This document shows positions 24,296 to 33,575 of a DNA stretch of 64,000 bases, piece after piece (position 1 is the first letter of the stretch; each line of letters starts with the position of its first letter). A model generated the notes under the pieces. It was not told where the DNA came from. It was given only the letters and a program-made list of their open reading frames with translations, and searched no databases. Both the position numbers and the translations under genes were made by a program. Origin of the DNA: CAVQJU01 sp963729215 (GTDB lineage Bacteria; Acidobacteriota; Vicinamibacteria; Vicinamibacterales; CAVVIG01); assembly GCA_963729215.1 (NCBI GenBank), contig CAVSND010000009.1, forward strand, positions 124,001 to 188,000, read 5' to 3'.

Positions 24296-26096
24296 GTTCA
24301 TCCTCCGCGCCGCTCCGGTTGCGCTGGCCGTCGCGCTCTCGGCGTGCGCAGGGTCCACGTCGCTTCATCTGGCTCACGACGCCGAATTCCGCCAGGACTA
24401 CGACCGGGCTGTCGTTGAGTACACGAAGGTGCTCCGCGCCAAGCCCGACGATGGCGATGCGCGCGCCGGGCTCGAGCGCGCGAAGGTGCGCGCCTCCGAA
24501 GAGCACCTGCAGCGTGCCCGCCGCCTGTCGGCCATCGGCAAGCTCGACGAGGCCCTGGTCGAATACGGCACGGCAGCCGATCTGAACCCCACGAGCAGCG
24601 TCATAGACGAAGAACTGCGCTCGACACGTAACAAACTGCGCGTCAGGGTCGCCGTCTCGCGCGAGGGCAAGACGGAGCTCCAGACATTGATCGACCGCAC
24701 GCGGGACCTGCCGCCTGCCGGGCTCGATCTGCCGCAAAACGCCAGGATGCCCGCCACGCTCAGCTTCCGCGACGCGGGCAGCCGTGATGTGTTCATGGCT
24801 ATCGCGCGGTTCGCGGGCATCAGCCTCATCTTCGACTCGACGTTCCGTGAATCACCGGTCACCGTGGACCTCAGGAACTCGTCGCTGCCGGACGCGCTGA
24901 ACACCGTGGCCGGCGCCACGCGCACGTTCTACCGTGTCACGTCGCCGCAGACCGTCGTGATCGTGCCCGACACGCCCGCCAAGCGGCGCGAGTACCAAGA
25001 AGAGATCGTCCGCACGTTTTACCTGAGCAACGCGGACCTCAAGGAGACGATGGATCTGCTGCGGCTGATCCTGGATGCGCGCCGGATTTCGCCAATCACG
25101 GCCACCAACGCCATCACGATCAAGGACACGCCGGAACATATCTCGGCGGCCGCACGCGTCCTGTCCGCGATTGACAAGGCCAGGCCAGAAGTCGTCATCG
25201 ACGTGGAGCTCCTCGAGATCGACCGGACGAAACTGCTCGAATACGGACTGCAGATCGCCTCACCGGGATCGCCTGGCCTGAACGGGGCCGTGACCATCGC
25301 GCCGGGCGGTACGCCGACCGAGACGCTCACGCTGCAGGCGCTCAAGAACTTGTCGCAGTCCGATATCCTCCTGACGAACCTGCCGGGGATCTACTACAGG
25401 CTCCTCAAGACCGATACGAACACACGCGCGCTGGCGAATCCGCAGCTGCGAACCTCGGAAGGCATGACCGCGACCGCGCGGTTCGGCGATCGCGTACCGG
25501 TGCCCGTGACGACGTTCGCGCCCATCGCGACGGGCGGAACGCCGCAACAGCCCATCACCTCTTTCCAGTACGAGAACGTCGGCGTGAACATCGACATCAC
25601 GCCGCGCATGCATCACGACGACGACGTGACGCTTCAATTGAATATTGCGATTACCAGTATTTCGGGCACGGGCTTCGGAGGGTTGCCCACCTTCGGCAAT
25701 CGCGAGATCAAGACGGTCATCCGGCTCCGCGACGGCGAAACCAGCCTGCTCGCGGGCCTGATCCGCGACGACGAACGCCGTACGCTCGATGGGATTCCCG
25801 GCCTGAGCGACCTGCCGCTGCTGGGCCACTTGTTCTCCCACTCGACGCGGCAGACGGAACAATCCGATATCGTCCTGACGTTGACGCCGCACATCGTGCG
25901 CGTGCTGGATCTCAACGAGGCCGATCTGCGGCCGTTCAAAGTTGGACGCGAATCGGTGACGCTGGTGGATCTCCCGATTCCGCTTCCAGTTCCGGTTCCG
26001 ACGGCGCCGGAACCGGCCGCACCCGCTCAGCCGGCCGCGCCGCCGCCGGCAACGCCCGCTCCACCGACTCCGGGTCCGATCCTGCCGCCTCGCTAA
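24270..26096 (+). CDS. TPR-containing lipoprotein secretin (GspD/PilQ superfamily)
   Basis: The N-terminus has a lipoprotein signal with lipobox LSAC near residue 26. TPR-like repeats (about 30-110) follow, then two short N-domains (FRDAGSRDVFMAIARFAGISLIFD; YLSNADLKETMDLL). The secretin channel domain (about 310-540) contains VIDVELLEIDRT, ENVGVNIDITPRM and the GIPGLSDLPLLGHLFSH signature. A Pro/Ala tail ends it. The start is the ATG at 24270, behind GGGGAG. TPR plus secretin in one chain is unlike pilQ, so this could serve a type II or tight-adherence-like secretion system whose other genes are elsewhere. Confidence 0.88.
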   Translation: MSSLIPRARFILRAAPVALAVALSACAGSTSLHLAHDAEFRQDYDRAVVEYTKVLRAKPDDGDARAGLERAKVRASEEHLQRARRLSAIGKLDEALVEYGTAADLNPTSSVIDEELRSTRNKLRVRVAVSREGKTELQTLIDRTRDLPPAGLDLPQNARMPATLSFRDAGSRDVFMAIARFAGISLIFDSTFRESPVTVDLRNSSLPDALNTVAGATRTFYRVTSPQTVVIVPDTPAKRREYQEEIVRTFYLSNADLKETMDLLRLILDARRISPITATNAITIKDTPEHISAAARVLSAIDKARPEVVIDVELLEIDRTKLLEYGLQIASPGSPGLNGAVTIAPGGTPTETLTLQALKNLSQSDILLTNLPGIYYRLLKTDTNTRALANPQLRTSEGMTATARFGDRVPVPVTTFAPIATGGTPQQPITSFQYENVGVNIDITPRMHHDDDVTLQLNIAITSISGTGFGGLPTFGNREIKTVIRLRDGETSLLAGLIRDDERRTLDGIPGLSDLPLLGHLFSHSTRQTEQSDIVLTLTPHIVRVLDLNEADLRPFKVGRESVTLVDLPIPLPVPVPTAPEPAAPAQPAAPPPATPAPPTPGPILPPR

Positions 26097-26107
26097 GCGA
26101 GGCGGAA

Positions 26108-26197
26108 TGAAAAACGTAAAACGTGGAACGGAGAACCGGAGAACGTCAAATGCACATCCTGCTACTCGGCCCTCTAACCTCTAACCTCAACCTCTCT
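26108..26197. repeat. Two short heptanucleotide repeats (AACGTAA and CCTCTAA)
   Basis: 26108-26147 carries AACGTAA, AACGTGG, AACGGAG and an 8-nt variant. 26170-26197 carries CCTCTAA units. Both lie between the convergent secretin and murA genes, and the second touches the murA stop. The first belongs to the ACGTAAA family seen at three other sites. Confidence 0.7.
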
Positions 26198-27453
26198 CAG
26201 GCCTGTTTCTCTACTTTCGCCCCAAGACCCTGCAGCCGCTCGACCAGCCGGCCGTAGCCGCGTTCAACGGTTTCGAGCGGAACGAGCCGGCTCTGCCCGT
26301 CCGCAGCGAGCGCCGCGGCAATCAAGGCCATCCCCGAGCGCAGGTCGCGGCTGTCGAGCGGCCGGCCCCGAAGGCGTTTAGGTCCCGTCACGATGATTCG
26401 ATGCGGATCGCACAGGAACAGGTCAGCGCCCATGCCGCTCAGCTGCTCGAGCGCAAACAGACGCAGCTCGTAGAGCCAGTCGTGCACCAGCGTCTGGCCC
26501 TCGCACTGGGTGGCCAGAACAGTCAGCAGGCTCACCAGGTCGCTCGGGAATCCCGGCCAGAGGCCCGTCGTGATGCGCCCGGCCGCGTGCAGTTTCGACT
26601 GGTGCACCCGGAACACATCGTCCGCCATCTCGTGCTCGATGCCCATCCGGCGCATGATGGCGCCAAGGCCCTCGAGATCGACCGGCCGCGCGCCGCGGAC
26701 GTCGATTTCCCCGCCCGTGATCGCCGCCACCACAGCCCAGCTCCCGGCCTCGATGTAGTCGCCAGCAAGCCGGTGCGCGGCGCCACCGAACTTCGCAGCG
26801 CCTTCGACGCGGATCGTGGATGACCCTTCCCCGGTGATGCCGGCGCCCAGCTTGCGCAGGAACTCGCACAACTCGATGACGTGCGGCTCGCAGGCGGCGT
26901 GCCGAATCTCCGAGATGCCGGGCGCGGAGGCCGCCGCCAGCAACGCGGTCTCGGTGCCGGTCACTGACGCTTCGTACAGGTAAAACGAGGCCGCCTTGAG
27001 CCCTTCTGGCGCCTCGAGATGATGGCCGGGCCCGGGCAGTACTCGCGCGCCCATGAACTGGAGCGCCTCGAGATGGGTCGAGATCGACCGGCGCGCGGGA
27101 AAATCACCGCCGGGCAGCGCCAGCCGCGCACTTCCGCGTCGAGCCAGGAGCGGACCAAGCAGCAGCACCGAGCCTCGGATGCGGCCCACCAGCGCGGCAT
27201 CCGGTTCGTCGCCGACGATGGTCTCACAGCGAACGCGGAGCGTCGTCGTGCCGAGACCCTCGACTTTCGCGCCAAGGTTCACGAGAAGACGAGCCATCGC
27301 CTCGACATCGGCAATCCGGGGCACGTTGGTCAGCACGCACTCCCCGGTCGTGAGGACGCACGCAGCCAGCAGCGGCAGCGCGGCATTCTTGTTCCCTTCG
27401 ACCTCGACCGCTCCGGACAGGCGGCGGCCGCCTTCAATCAGCAAACTGGACAT
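26197..27453 (-). CDS. murA: UDP-N-acetylglucosamine 1-carboxyvinyltransferase with Asp in place of the active Cys
   Basis: MurA adds enolpyruvate to UDP-GlcNAc, the first committed step of peptidoglycan synthesis. The 418-residue protein starts MSSLLIEGGRRLSGAVEVEG with the conserved GNKNAALPLLAA. At the catalytic loop it reads LPGGDFPARR (Asp at about residue 117) where E. coli has Cys115. Asp at this site is known from naturally fosfomycin-resistant MurA enzymes. The ATG at 27453 begins the homology. An apparent fusion with murB upstream results from a frame error in murB. Confidence 0.95.
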   Translation of the reverse strand: MSSLLIEGGRRLSGAVEVEGNKNAALPLLAACVLTTGECVLTNVPRIADVEAMARLLVNLGAKVEGLGTTTLRVRCETIVGDEPDAALVGRIRGSVLLLGPLLARRGSARLALPGGDFPARRSISTHLEALQFMGARVLPGPGHHLEAPEGLKAASFYLYEASVTGTETALLAAASAPGISEIRHAACEPHVIELCEFLRKLGAGITGEGSSTIRVEGAAKFGGAAHRLAGDYIEAGSWAVVAAITGGEIDVRGARPVDLEGLGAIMRRMGIEHEMADDVFRVHQSKLHAAGRITTGLWPGFPSDLVSLLTVLATQCEGQTLVHDWLYELRLFALEQLSGMGADLFLCDPHRIIVTGPKRLRGRPLDSRDLRSGMALIAAALAADGQSRLVPLETVERGYGRLVERLQGLGAKVEKQA

Positions 27454-27459
27454 AGTCAG

Positions 27460-27497
27460 TGGCTCGTGGCTCGTTACTCGTGGCTCGCGGCTCGTAC
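27460..27497. repeat. Heptanucleotide repeat, TGGCTCG family
   Basis: Five exactly phased 7-nt units, TGGCTCG TGGCTCG TTACTCG, TGGCTCG and CGGCTCG, lie between murB and murA. The same unit is found at 57518, 30 kb away. Confidence 0.8.
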
Positions 27498-27521
27498 CTG
27501 CTGCTGTATCGTGGTCAGCAC

Positions 27522-28464
27522 TCAGGTGAAGTCGCCAAGGTACACGATTTCTTCCCTGAGCTCGACACCGAACTGTTCTGTGGACGCGGGTACGGCAGCG
27601 CTCGACGAGCGCGCGAATGTCGTGCGCGGTCGCGTGACCGTCGTTGACGATGAAGTTGCCATGGGTCGGCGAGACGCGCGCCCCGCCCACGGATTCGCCT
27701 TTCAAGCCGGCGCGATCGATCAAGGCGCCGGCAGACCATGGGATGCCGTCAGGAACCGCGTCACGGCCCGGCTGCGGGTTTCTGAAGACGCAGCCCGCGC
27801 TTGGCGTGTCCAGCGGCTGAGTCCGTTTCCGGAATGCGAGCGATTCGCGCGCAACCTTGCGGAGCGCAGCGGGATCCCCATCACCAATCGCGAACTCGGC
27901 CCAGAGCAGAATTTCGCCCGTGTTCCGCAGCCGGCTGCCTTCGGAGCCGAAGGACATCTCGCCGCGCGACACGTCGGTCTCGACACCCGTTCGGCTCACG
28001 ACGCGGACGGCCGTCACCAGGTCGCCCACCAGGCGGCCGGCGAAATGGGCGTTGCCGAAGACAGCCCCGCCCACGGTGCCGGGTGTTCCCGCCCACGCTT
28101 CGAGGCCAGCGCACCCGTGATTGATCGTCCAGCGGACCAGTCCGTTGATAGTCACGGCCGCGTCCGCTCGGACGCTGTTGGTACCGGTCCGGCAGACTTC
28201 GCCGCCGCGCGTGCGAAGCACGAGGCCACGAACGCCGGCGTCCGATACGAGCACGTTCGATCCGCCGCCGAGCATCGTGACGGGAACGCCGGCGCGAGTC
28301 GCCAGTTTCAACGCCATCGTCAACTCATCGCCAGTCCGGACGTCGACCAACCAGTCGGCCGCCCCGCCGACACGGAACGTCGTCAAGGGTGCGAGCGGAC
28401 AGTTCCTCCGGGCGCGTTCGCCGAACGCGTCCTGAAGTGCCGCCGCAAATGCCGGCCCGTTCAT
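27522..28464 (-). CDS. murB: UDP-N-acetylenolpyruvoylglucosamine reductase (frame broken by one base)
   Basis: MurB reduces the MurA product using NADPH and FAD. The N-terminus shows PLAPLTTFRVGGAADWLVD, then TMLGGGSNVLVSDAGVRG, and the FAD/substrate region has GCAGLEAWAGTPGTVGGAV. The proton-donor Ser in PSAGCVFRNP is present and Glu occurs in the tail. Near 27598-27600 the frame shifts. Dropping one base gives EQFGVELREEIVYLGDF and a stop at 27522, matching the normal MurB end. It overlaps pxpC by 4 nt. Confidence 0.9.
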
Positions 28465-29409
28465 CGAAGCGCGGCCTCCATCGCCATCAGCCGCTGTTCC
28501 TGTCCGATCAAGGCGGCGAGCGCTTCGCCGCGCGAGCAGACGGCAAACGCAATCGTGTCGCCAGGTCCAAGCTGGCCGGCCAGGCCGATGTCCGCCGTGA
28601 TCACGGTAGCGACTTTCGGATATCCACCCGACGTCTGGCGATCGGCCATCAGGAGGATAGGTTGGCCTGAGGCCGGCACCTGCAGAGCTCCAAGCGGCGT
28701 CGCGTCGGAGATGATGTCGGCGCCTCGCGTGTGCTTCAAGGCCGGCCCGTTGAGGCTGTATCCCATGCGATTGGAACTGGGAGCGACGCGATAGGGGGCC
28801 GACTGCAGCGCCTCGAGCGCATCGTCGCTGAACCGATCGGCCTGCGGACCCGGCAGAACGCGAAGCGTCGCTCTGCCGTCCGGAACGGCGTCACCGATTG
28901 CTGCCGGGTTGCACGAACGCGGCCGGCGCCCGGCGCGGCGCCTGACCGTACGGAAGGCGATCGCCAGCGATGAGCGCACGGCCCGCGAGCCCTCCCATCA
29001 TGCTCGGCAGATGCGTCGCGCGGCTGCGGAACACGGGCGGCGTGTCGAAGCCGCCCGCAACGGCCAGATACGCCCTCGTCCCCCTCACGCGGCGGCCGAA
29101 TCGCAGGGTTGCTCCGGCCGCGACCACGAACGCGCCACCTGACAGGAACTGCTGTTGTCCCACGGTAATCTCGTACTGCGCCCCGGAGATCGCCACCCGC
29201 CGCTCGTCTTCGAAGACCAGTTCCGGACCGACAAGCGTGATCTCGAGCGTCGCGGCGTCAGTGGGATTCCCGGCCATGGCGTTCGCCATCCGCTGAGAGA
29301 CCGGGTCCATCGGTCCTGCGACGGAGACACCGAACGCTTGAAACCCCCATCGGCCCTGATCCTGCACGGTTGTCAAAAGTCCCGGCTTGATCACGTGCAC
29401 TGCCGACAT
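28461..29409 (-). CDS. pxpC: 5-oxoprolinase subunit C / biotin-dependent-like carboxyltransferase (frame broken by one base)
   Basis: PxpC works with PxpA and PxpB to hydrolyse 5-oxo-L-proline with ATP. The first part (MSAVHVIKPGLLTTVQDQGR, AGPMDPVSQRMAN) and the second (LRVLPGPQADRF, NRMGYSLNGPAL, QTSGGYPKVATV) are in different frames. Removing one base of the GGG at 28906-28908 gives one protein of about 315 residues. It starts 2 nt after pxpB. No pxpA is in the window. An alternative is the kinase-inhibitor-associated KipA of Bacillus, a member of the same family. Confidence 0.88.
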
Positions 29410-29411
29410 GT

Positions 29412-30113
29412 TCAGCCCGCCGCCTGCTGCGTGGCTCGTTCGAGCCGGTCGAACTCGACGCGGTCGATCGCGAAAAACGACACGAGGTCGCCGGCCTTCA
29501 TAAGGAACTGGGCGGGACGCGTGAGGTCGAACGGTCTCAACGGCGTCCGCCCGACGATTTGCCAGCCGCCCGGCGTCTCGGCGGGATAAATCCCAGTCTG
29601 CTCGCCGGCGATCCCGACAGAGCCCCGCGGCACCCGCACGCGCGGTGTTTCGCGCCTCGGCGCCGCAATCCGGCCGTCCACTACTCCCAGGTACGCCATC
29701 CCCGGCGCAAAGCCGAGCATGAAGACAGAGTAGGTCGGCCCTGTATGGACGTCGACGACGGCAGACTCAGTCATGCCCGCGAATCGCGCCACGTCCGCAA
29801 GGTCGGGACCGAACTCACCTCCATAGCAGACAGGAACTCGAATAACGTCCAGTCGGGGCCTGGCAGGAAGATCGGGGGCCGCGGCCTCCCGTTCGAGCCG
29901 GGCCACGAGCGCATCATACGAGGTGCGCAGCGGGTCGAAGTACACGGCGACCGAGCGGAAGGCCGGTACCACATCGCGGACGCCGGCGACGGGTTCGACC
30001 CGCAGGCGATCGGCCAGAGCCACGACGCGGGCATTCACGGCCGGATCGATCCGTTCCTCGAACTCCACGACGAGCGCCGAGTCGCCCGCCTCGACGACGC
30101 GGAACGTGCTCAC
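29412..30113 (-). CDS. pxpB: 5-oxoprolinase subunit B (KipI family)
   Basis: The 233-residue protein begins at a GTG overlapping the mpl stop (GTGA). It carries VVEAGDSALVVEFEERID at the N-terminus, VPVCYGGEFGPDL, FMLGFAPGMAYLG and the C-terminal RTPLRPFDLTRPAQFLMKAGD. These are hallmarks of KipI/PxpB, a cyclophilin-like domain. Its place inside a murein-recycling operon, with pxpC next and pxpA missing, suggests a link to pyroglutamate or glutamate derived from cell-wall peptides. Confidence 0.92.
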   Translation of the reverse strand: MSTFRVVEAGDSALVVEFEERIDPAVNARVVALADRLRVEPVAGVRDVVPAFRSVAVYFDPLRTSYDALVARLEREAAAPDLPARPRLDVIRVPVCYGGEFGPDLADVARFAGMTESAVVDVHTGPTYSVFMLGFAPGMAYLGVVDGRIAAPRRETPRVRVPRGSVGIAGEQTGIYPAETPGGWQIVGRTPLRPFDLTRPAQFLMKAGDLVSFFAIDRVEFDRLERATQQAAG

Positions 30114-31516
30114 GGGGTCACGCTGAGCGCCCGAAGCAGTTTGCCGTGGATGCCGCCAAACGCTCCGTTCGACATGACGACGACGAGATCCCCGGGGCGA
30201 TGTTCGGCCGCGATCGTCTCGACGATTTCATCGAGCGAGCTGGCCTCGCGCGCCGACTGCCCTCCGACGTGCAGATCCCGGACGAGTTCGGGGATCGACA
30301 GCCGCTCGGACTCGGGAAGCGTCGATCGGAAGACCGGCGCCAGCACCACTTCATCGGCGCCGGCAAATGCGCGGGCGAAATCGTTCTGAAAGACTCGCCG
30401 GCACGAGGACGCCGAGCGTGGCTCGAACACCGCCCAGATGCGTGCGGATGGATGCGCAGCCCGCAGTCCCGCCAGCGTCTCGGCCACGGCCGTCGGGTGA
30501 TGGGCAAAGTCGTCATAGATCGTGACGCCGTCCGCCGTCCCGACCACTTCGAGACGGCGCTTGATTCCGGCGAACGTCCCAAGCCCTTCGGCAATCCGCT
30601 CGGGTGAGACGCCGACCTCTGTCGCCACCGCAATCGCCGCCAGCGCATTTCGCACGTTGTGCGCGCCGACCAGCGGGACCTCGAACTGGCCGAAGGGCAA
30701 GCCGCGCCGCCTGACCTTGAATCCCGTCCGGACGTCGCCGGGCACGACATCGTGGGCCTGCCAGTCGAGACCGTCGCCCAGGCCGAATGTCTCGACGCGC
30801 GAGACGGCCGAGGCCGTCAGCGCTCGCGCGCCCGGATCGTCCGCTCCCGCCAGCAGCAAGCCGCGGCGCGGGACGAGATTGGCGAGGCGCCTGAATGCGA
30901 GCGCCACGGCCGCGAAATCCGCGTAAATGTCCGCGTGATCGAACTCCACGTTGTTGACGACGGCGATGTCCGGGACGTACTTCAGAAATTTGGCGGTCTT
31001 GTCGAAGAACGCGCTGTCGTACTCGTCGCCCTCGATGACGAAGTCGCGGCCGCCGCCCAGCCGATAGCTGGAACCGTGGTCGCCGAAGTTTCCGGCCACG
31101 CCACCGACCAGCATGCTCGGATCGACACCGCCGCTCGTCAGCACCCAGGCAGTGAGCGAGGTCGTCGTGGTTTTGCCGTGCGTGCCGGCGATCACGATGG
31201 AGCGCGCGCCCCAGAGGAAATGGTCGCGAATGGCTTCGGGCAGCGAGCCGTACCGAATCTTGCGGTCGAGGACTTCCTCGAGCTCCGGGTTTCCTCGCGA
31301 GATGGCATTCCCGACCACGACGAAATCGATGTCGCTGGTGATGTGCTCGGCTCGATAGCCGCTCAGGACCGGTATGCCTTCGCCCGCGAGAAAATCGCTC
31401 ATCGGAGGATAGACATCTTTGTCCGAGCCCCGAACGTCGCGACCCTTCCGTTTGAGCATGGCCGCGAGCGTCGCCATGGCGGTGCCACAGATTCCGATGA
31501 GATGAATGCGCTGCAC
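30110..31516 (-). CDS. mpl: UDP-N-acetylmuramate:L-Ala-gamma-D-Glu-meso-DAP ligase
   Basis: Mpl reattaches recycled murein tripeptide to UDP-MurNAc. The 468-residue Mur-ligase has HLIGICGTAMATLA at the N-terminus, the P-loop GTHGKTTTTSL, EGDEYDSAFFDK and NNVEFDHADIY, and the C-terminal DDFAHHPTAV. EGDEYDSAFFD distinguishes Mpl from MurC. The start is a GTG at 31516 with GGTGGAG 5 nt upstream, directly after the ldcA stop. The Mpl-LdcA-NagZ set covers much of cytoplasmic murein recycling. Confidence 0.95.
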   Translation of the reverse strand: MQRIHLIGICGTAMATLAAMLKRKGRDVRGSDKDVYPPMSDFLAGEGIPVLSGYRAEHITSDIDFVVVGNAISRGNPELEEVLDRKIRYGSLPEAIRDHFLWGARSIVIAGTHGKTTTTSLTAWVLTSGGVDPSMLVGGVAGNFGDHGSSYRLGGGRDFVIEGDEYDSAFFDKTAKFLKYVPDIAVVNNVEFDHADIYADFAAVALAFRRLANLVPRRGLLLAGADDPGARALTASAVSRVETFGLGDGLDWQAHDVVPGDVRTGFKVRRRGLPFGQFEVPLVGAHNVRNALAAIAVATEVGVSPERIAEGLGTFAGIKRRLEVVGTADGVTIYDDFAHHPTAVAETLAGLRAAHPSARIWAVFEPRSASSCRRVFQNDFARAFAGADEVVLAPVFRSTLPESERLSIPELVRDLHVGGQSAREASSLDEIVETIAAEHRPGDLVVVMSNGAFGGIHGKLLRALSVTP

Positions 31517-31518
31517 GA

Positions 31519-32445
31519 CTACTCCACCGCTGCTTCTTCGATCACCAGCCGCGGCCGGCTCCCGGCGATCACCCGGCACGAGACGCCGAACGGAAGCGTC
31601 ATGGCCGGCCCGGTGGTGTGCCCTGATGGAAACCCGATCAGGACCGGCCCGGCAAACTCAGCGAACAGATCGGCCATGACGGCACGCGCCGTCACGGCGC
31701 CTCCCGGCTCATCGCACTGCGGAAGCTCGCCGATGACCACAGCTGCCGCCCGGGCGAGCAGACCGCTCTGACGCAGCTGCGTGACCATTCGATCCAGCCG
31801 GTACGGCCGCTCGCCGACTTCGTCCAGGAACAACACGTGTCCGGCCGGCGGCGCGAACGCAAACGGCGTCGCCAGCGAGGCCAGCAACTGCGTCAGCGTC
31901 CCGCCGAGCAGCACGCCGGCGGCCTCACCCGGACGAAGGGCCTCGACGCCGGTGGCCTGCAACTCGCCCATCGGCTCGCGACGGCAGAGCGCAGCCAGAA
32001 ACGACGCGCGATCGTAGCCCGCCTCGCCGCGGCTCAGCCGGCCCGCAAGCATCGGACCGTGGAACGCCACGCAGTCACATCCCATCGTCAGGAACGTAAG
32101 CACCGCCGTGAGGTCACTGTAGCCAACGAACGGTTTTCTGGCGCGGCGGGCTTCCGCCGGGTCGAGAAGCGGCAGAACCTGGGCGCTCCCGTATCCGCCC
32201 CGGACGCCGATAAGTCCGGCGATGGAGGGATCGCGCCAGGCCGTTTCGATCGCGCGAGCACGAGTTTCCGGGGAACCCGCCAGATATCGCTGTTTGTCGA
32301 AGACAGACTCGTCGTAGACAGGTTCAAACCCCAGCCGGCGGATTTCCTCAATGCCCTCATCGAACTCCGCTCGTGCGAAGGCACTGGCCGGTGCGACCAC
32401 GGCGAGGCGGGCGCCTGGCTGGAGCGCTCGGGGTTTGAGGCTCAC
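31519..32445 (-). CDS. ldcA: LD-carboxypeptidase (murein tetrapeptide carboxypeptidase)
   Basis: LdcA removes the terminal D-Ala from recycled murein tetrapeptide, giving the tripeptide used by Mpl. The 308-residue S66-family protein shows VVAPASAF at the start, GVRGGYGSAQVLPLLD, the nucleophile Ser in VGYSDLTAVL, a Glu in FLDEVGE and the His of GFPSGHTTGP. Start and stop overlap or abut both neighbours (nagZ by 4 nt), supporting an operon. Confidence 0.94.
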   Translation of the reverse strand: MSLKPRALQPGARLAVVAPASAFARAEFDEGIEEIRRLGFEPVYDESVFDKQRYLAGSPETRARAIETAWRDPSIAGLIGVRGGYGSAQVLPLLDPAEARRARKPFVGYSDLTAVLTFLTMGCDCVAFHGPMLAGRLSRGEAGYDRASFLAALCRREPMGELQATGVEALRPGEAAGVLLGGTLTQLLASLATPFAFAPPAGHVLFLDEVGERPYRLDRMVTQLRQSGLLARAAAVVIGELPQCDEPGGAVTARAVMADLFAEFAGPVLIGFPSGHTTGPAMTLPFGVSCRVIAGSRPRLVIEEAAVE

Positions 32446-33548
32446 GCGAACCGCGCCATGTCGTCGGCCACCGAGCGGTGGTCGTCACAGCCGAGCACTT
32501 GCCGGAGAGCCTGCGGGCCGAGAGGGCGCCTCGTGCCGGAGACGGGCGCCGCGCCGAGAAAGCGCTCCTTTGCGCGCATGTGCCGCGTGAGCGCGTCCTC
32601 GATCCGCCCGAACGGCAATCGATTCTCTTCCACGGCGTGGATCAGCGCCTCGAGCGCCGCCACCTGCAGGTCGTGGTTTCCGCTGCAGATCAAAACGCCG
32701 TCGCAGCCCGCCTCGACGGCCAGCACAGCAGCCGACGGAACCGAGTACTCGTTGGCGATCGCCTTCATCTCCAAGTCGTCGCTGAGGATGACACCTTCGT
32801 AACCAAGCTCTTCGCGGAGCAGACCGGAAACAATGCGCCGCGACAGCGTGGCCGGCCGTTGTTCGTCGAGCGACGGCACCAGCACATGGGCGGTCATGAT
32901 TGAGGCGACGCGGGCCTCGACGGCAGCTCGGAACGGCAGGAACTCGACCTGGCGCAGACGTTCCGGCGGGTGCTCGACGAGGGGCAACTCGAGGTGCGAG
33001 TCGGTACTGGTATCGCCGTGCCCGGGGAAATGCTTCCCGCACGCCGCGATGCCCTCGGCCTGGAGCGTCTGGATGAGAGCTGCCCCGAACCGGGCGACTT
33101 CCTCCGCTTTACCCGACAGCGCTCGATCGCCGATCACGGGGTTTCGCGAGTTCGTGTGCACGTCGAGCACGGGTGCGTAGTCGAGCGTGACGCCGACCGC
33201 CCGCAATTCGGCGGCGAGCGCCCTGGCGAACCGTTCCGCCAGCCGGAGGTCCCCGCTGCGCCCCAACGTGGCCATTGGCGGCCACTCGGTAAAGGGCGCC
33301 TTCAGCCGGGCGACCCGGCCACCTTCCTGGTCGATGCTCACCCACACCGGCACATCGGGCACCAGCCTGGCCGCCTCGTACGACAACTCGGCCACCTGCC
33401 CGGGCTCGGCGACGTTTCGCGCAAACAGGATGACGCCGCCAAGACCGAAGTCGCGGGCGAGCAATCGCAGTTCCGGGGGGAGCTGAAGGCCGTCGAACCC
33501 GGCCACCAGCAGGCGGCCGATCTGACGACGGAGTGAGCCTGACGCCAT
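32442..33548 (-). CDS. nagZ: Beta-N-acetylhexosaminidase NagZ
   Basis: NagZ, a cytoplasmic GH3 glycosidase, splits GlcNAc from anhydro-MurNAc peptides during murein recycling. The 368-residue product has RLLVAGFDGLQLP early, WVSIDQEGGRVARL, the catalytic His loop KHFPGHGDTSTDSH and the Asp nucleophile region VILSDDLEMKAI. The ATG at 33548 fits the family start. Longer in-frame starts would run through the divergent GHMP kinase. It is the first gene of the recycling operon. Confidence 0.95.
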   Translation of the reverse strand: MASGSLRRQIGRLLVAGFDGLQLPPELRLLARDFGLGGVILFARNVAEPGQVAELSYEAARLVPDVPVWVSIDQEGGRVARLKAPFTEWPPMATLGRSGDLRLAERFARALAAELRAVGVTLDYAPVLDVHTNSRNPVIGDRALSGKAEEVARFGAALIQTLQAEGIAACGKHFPGHGDTSTDSHLELPLVEHPPERLRQVEFLPFRAAVEARVASIMTAHVLVPSLDEQRPATLSRRIVSGLLREELGYEGVILSDDLEMKAIANEYSVPSAAVLAVEAGCDGVLICSGNHDLQVAALEALIHAVEENRLPFGRIEDALTRHMRAKERFLGAAPVSGTRRPLGPQALRQVLGCDDHRSVADDMARFA

Positions 33549-33561
33549 GTGACGGAACGAT

Positions 33562-33569
33562 TCTATAAT
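33562..33569. promoter_or_regulatory. Shared palindromic -10 for nagZ and the GHMP kinase
   Basis: ATTCTATAATT contains TATAAT on the plus strand (33564-33569) and TATAGA on the minus strand (33567-33562). Each is positioned for one of the divergent genes. The plus-strand +1 would coincide with the GTG at 33576. This looks like a compact bidirectional promoter. Confidence 0.5.
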
Positions 33570-33575
33570 TTCTTG

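Noticed and set aside
26197..28464. A single 755-residue frame joining MurB and MurA.
   Set aside because: The joint sequence between them has no homology and passes through a heptad repeat. Removing one base gives MurB its normal end at 27522, and MurA has its own start at 27453.
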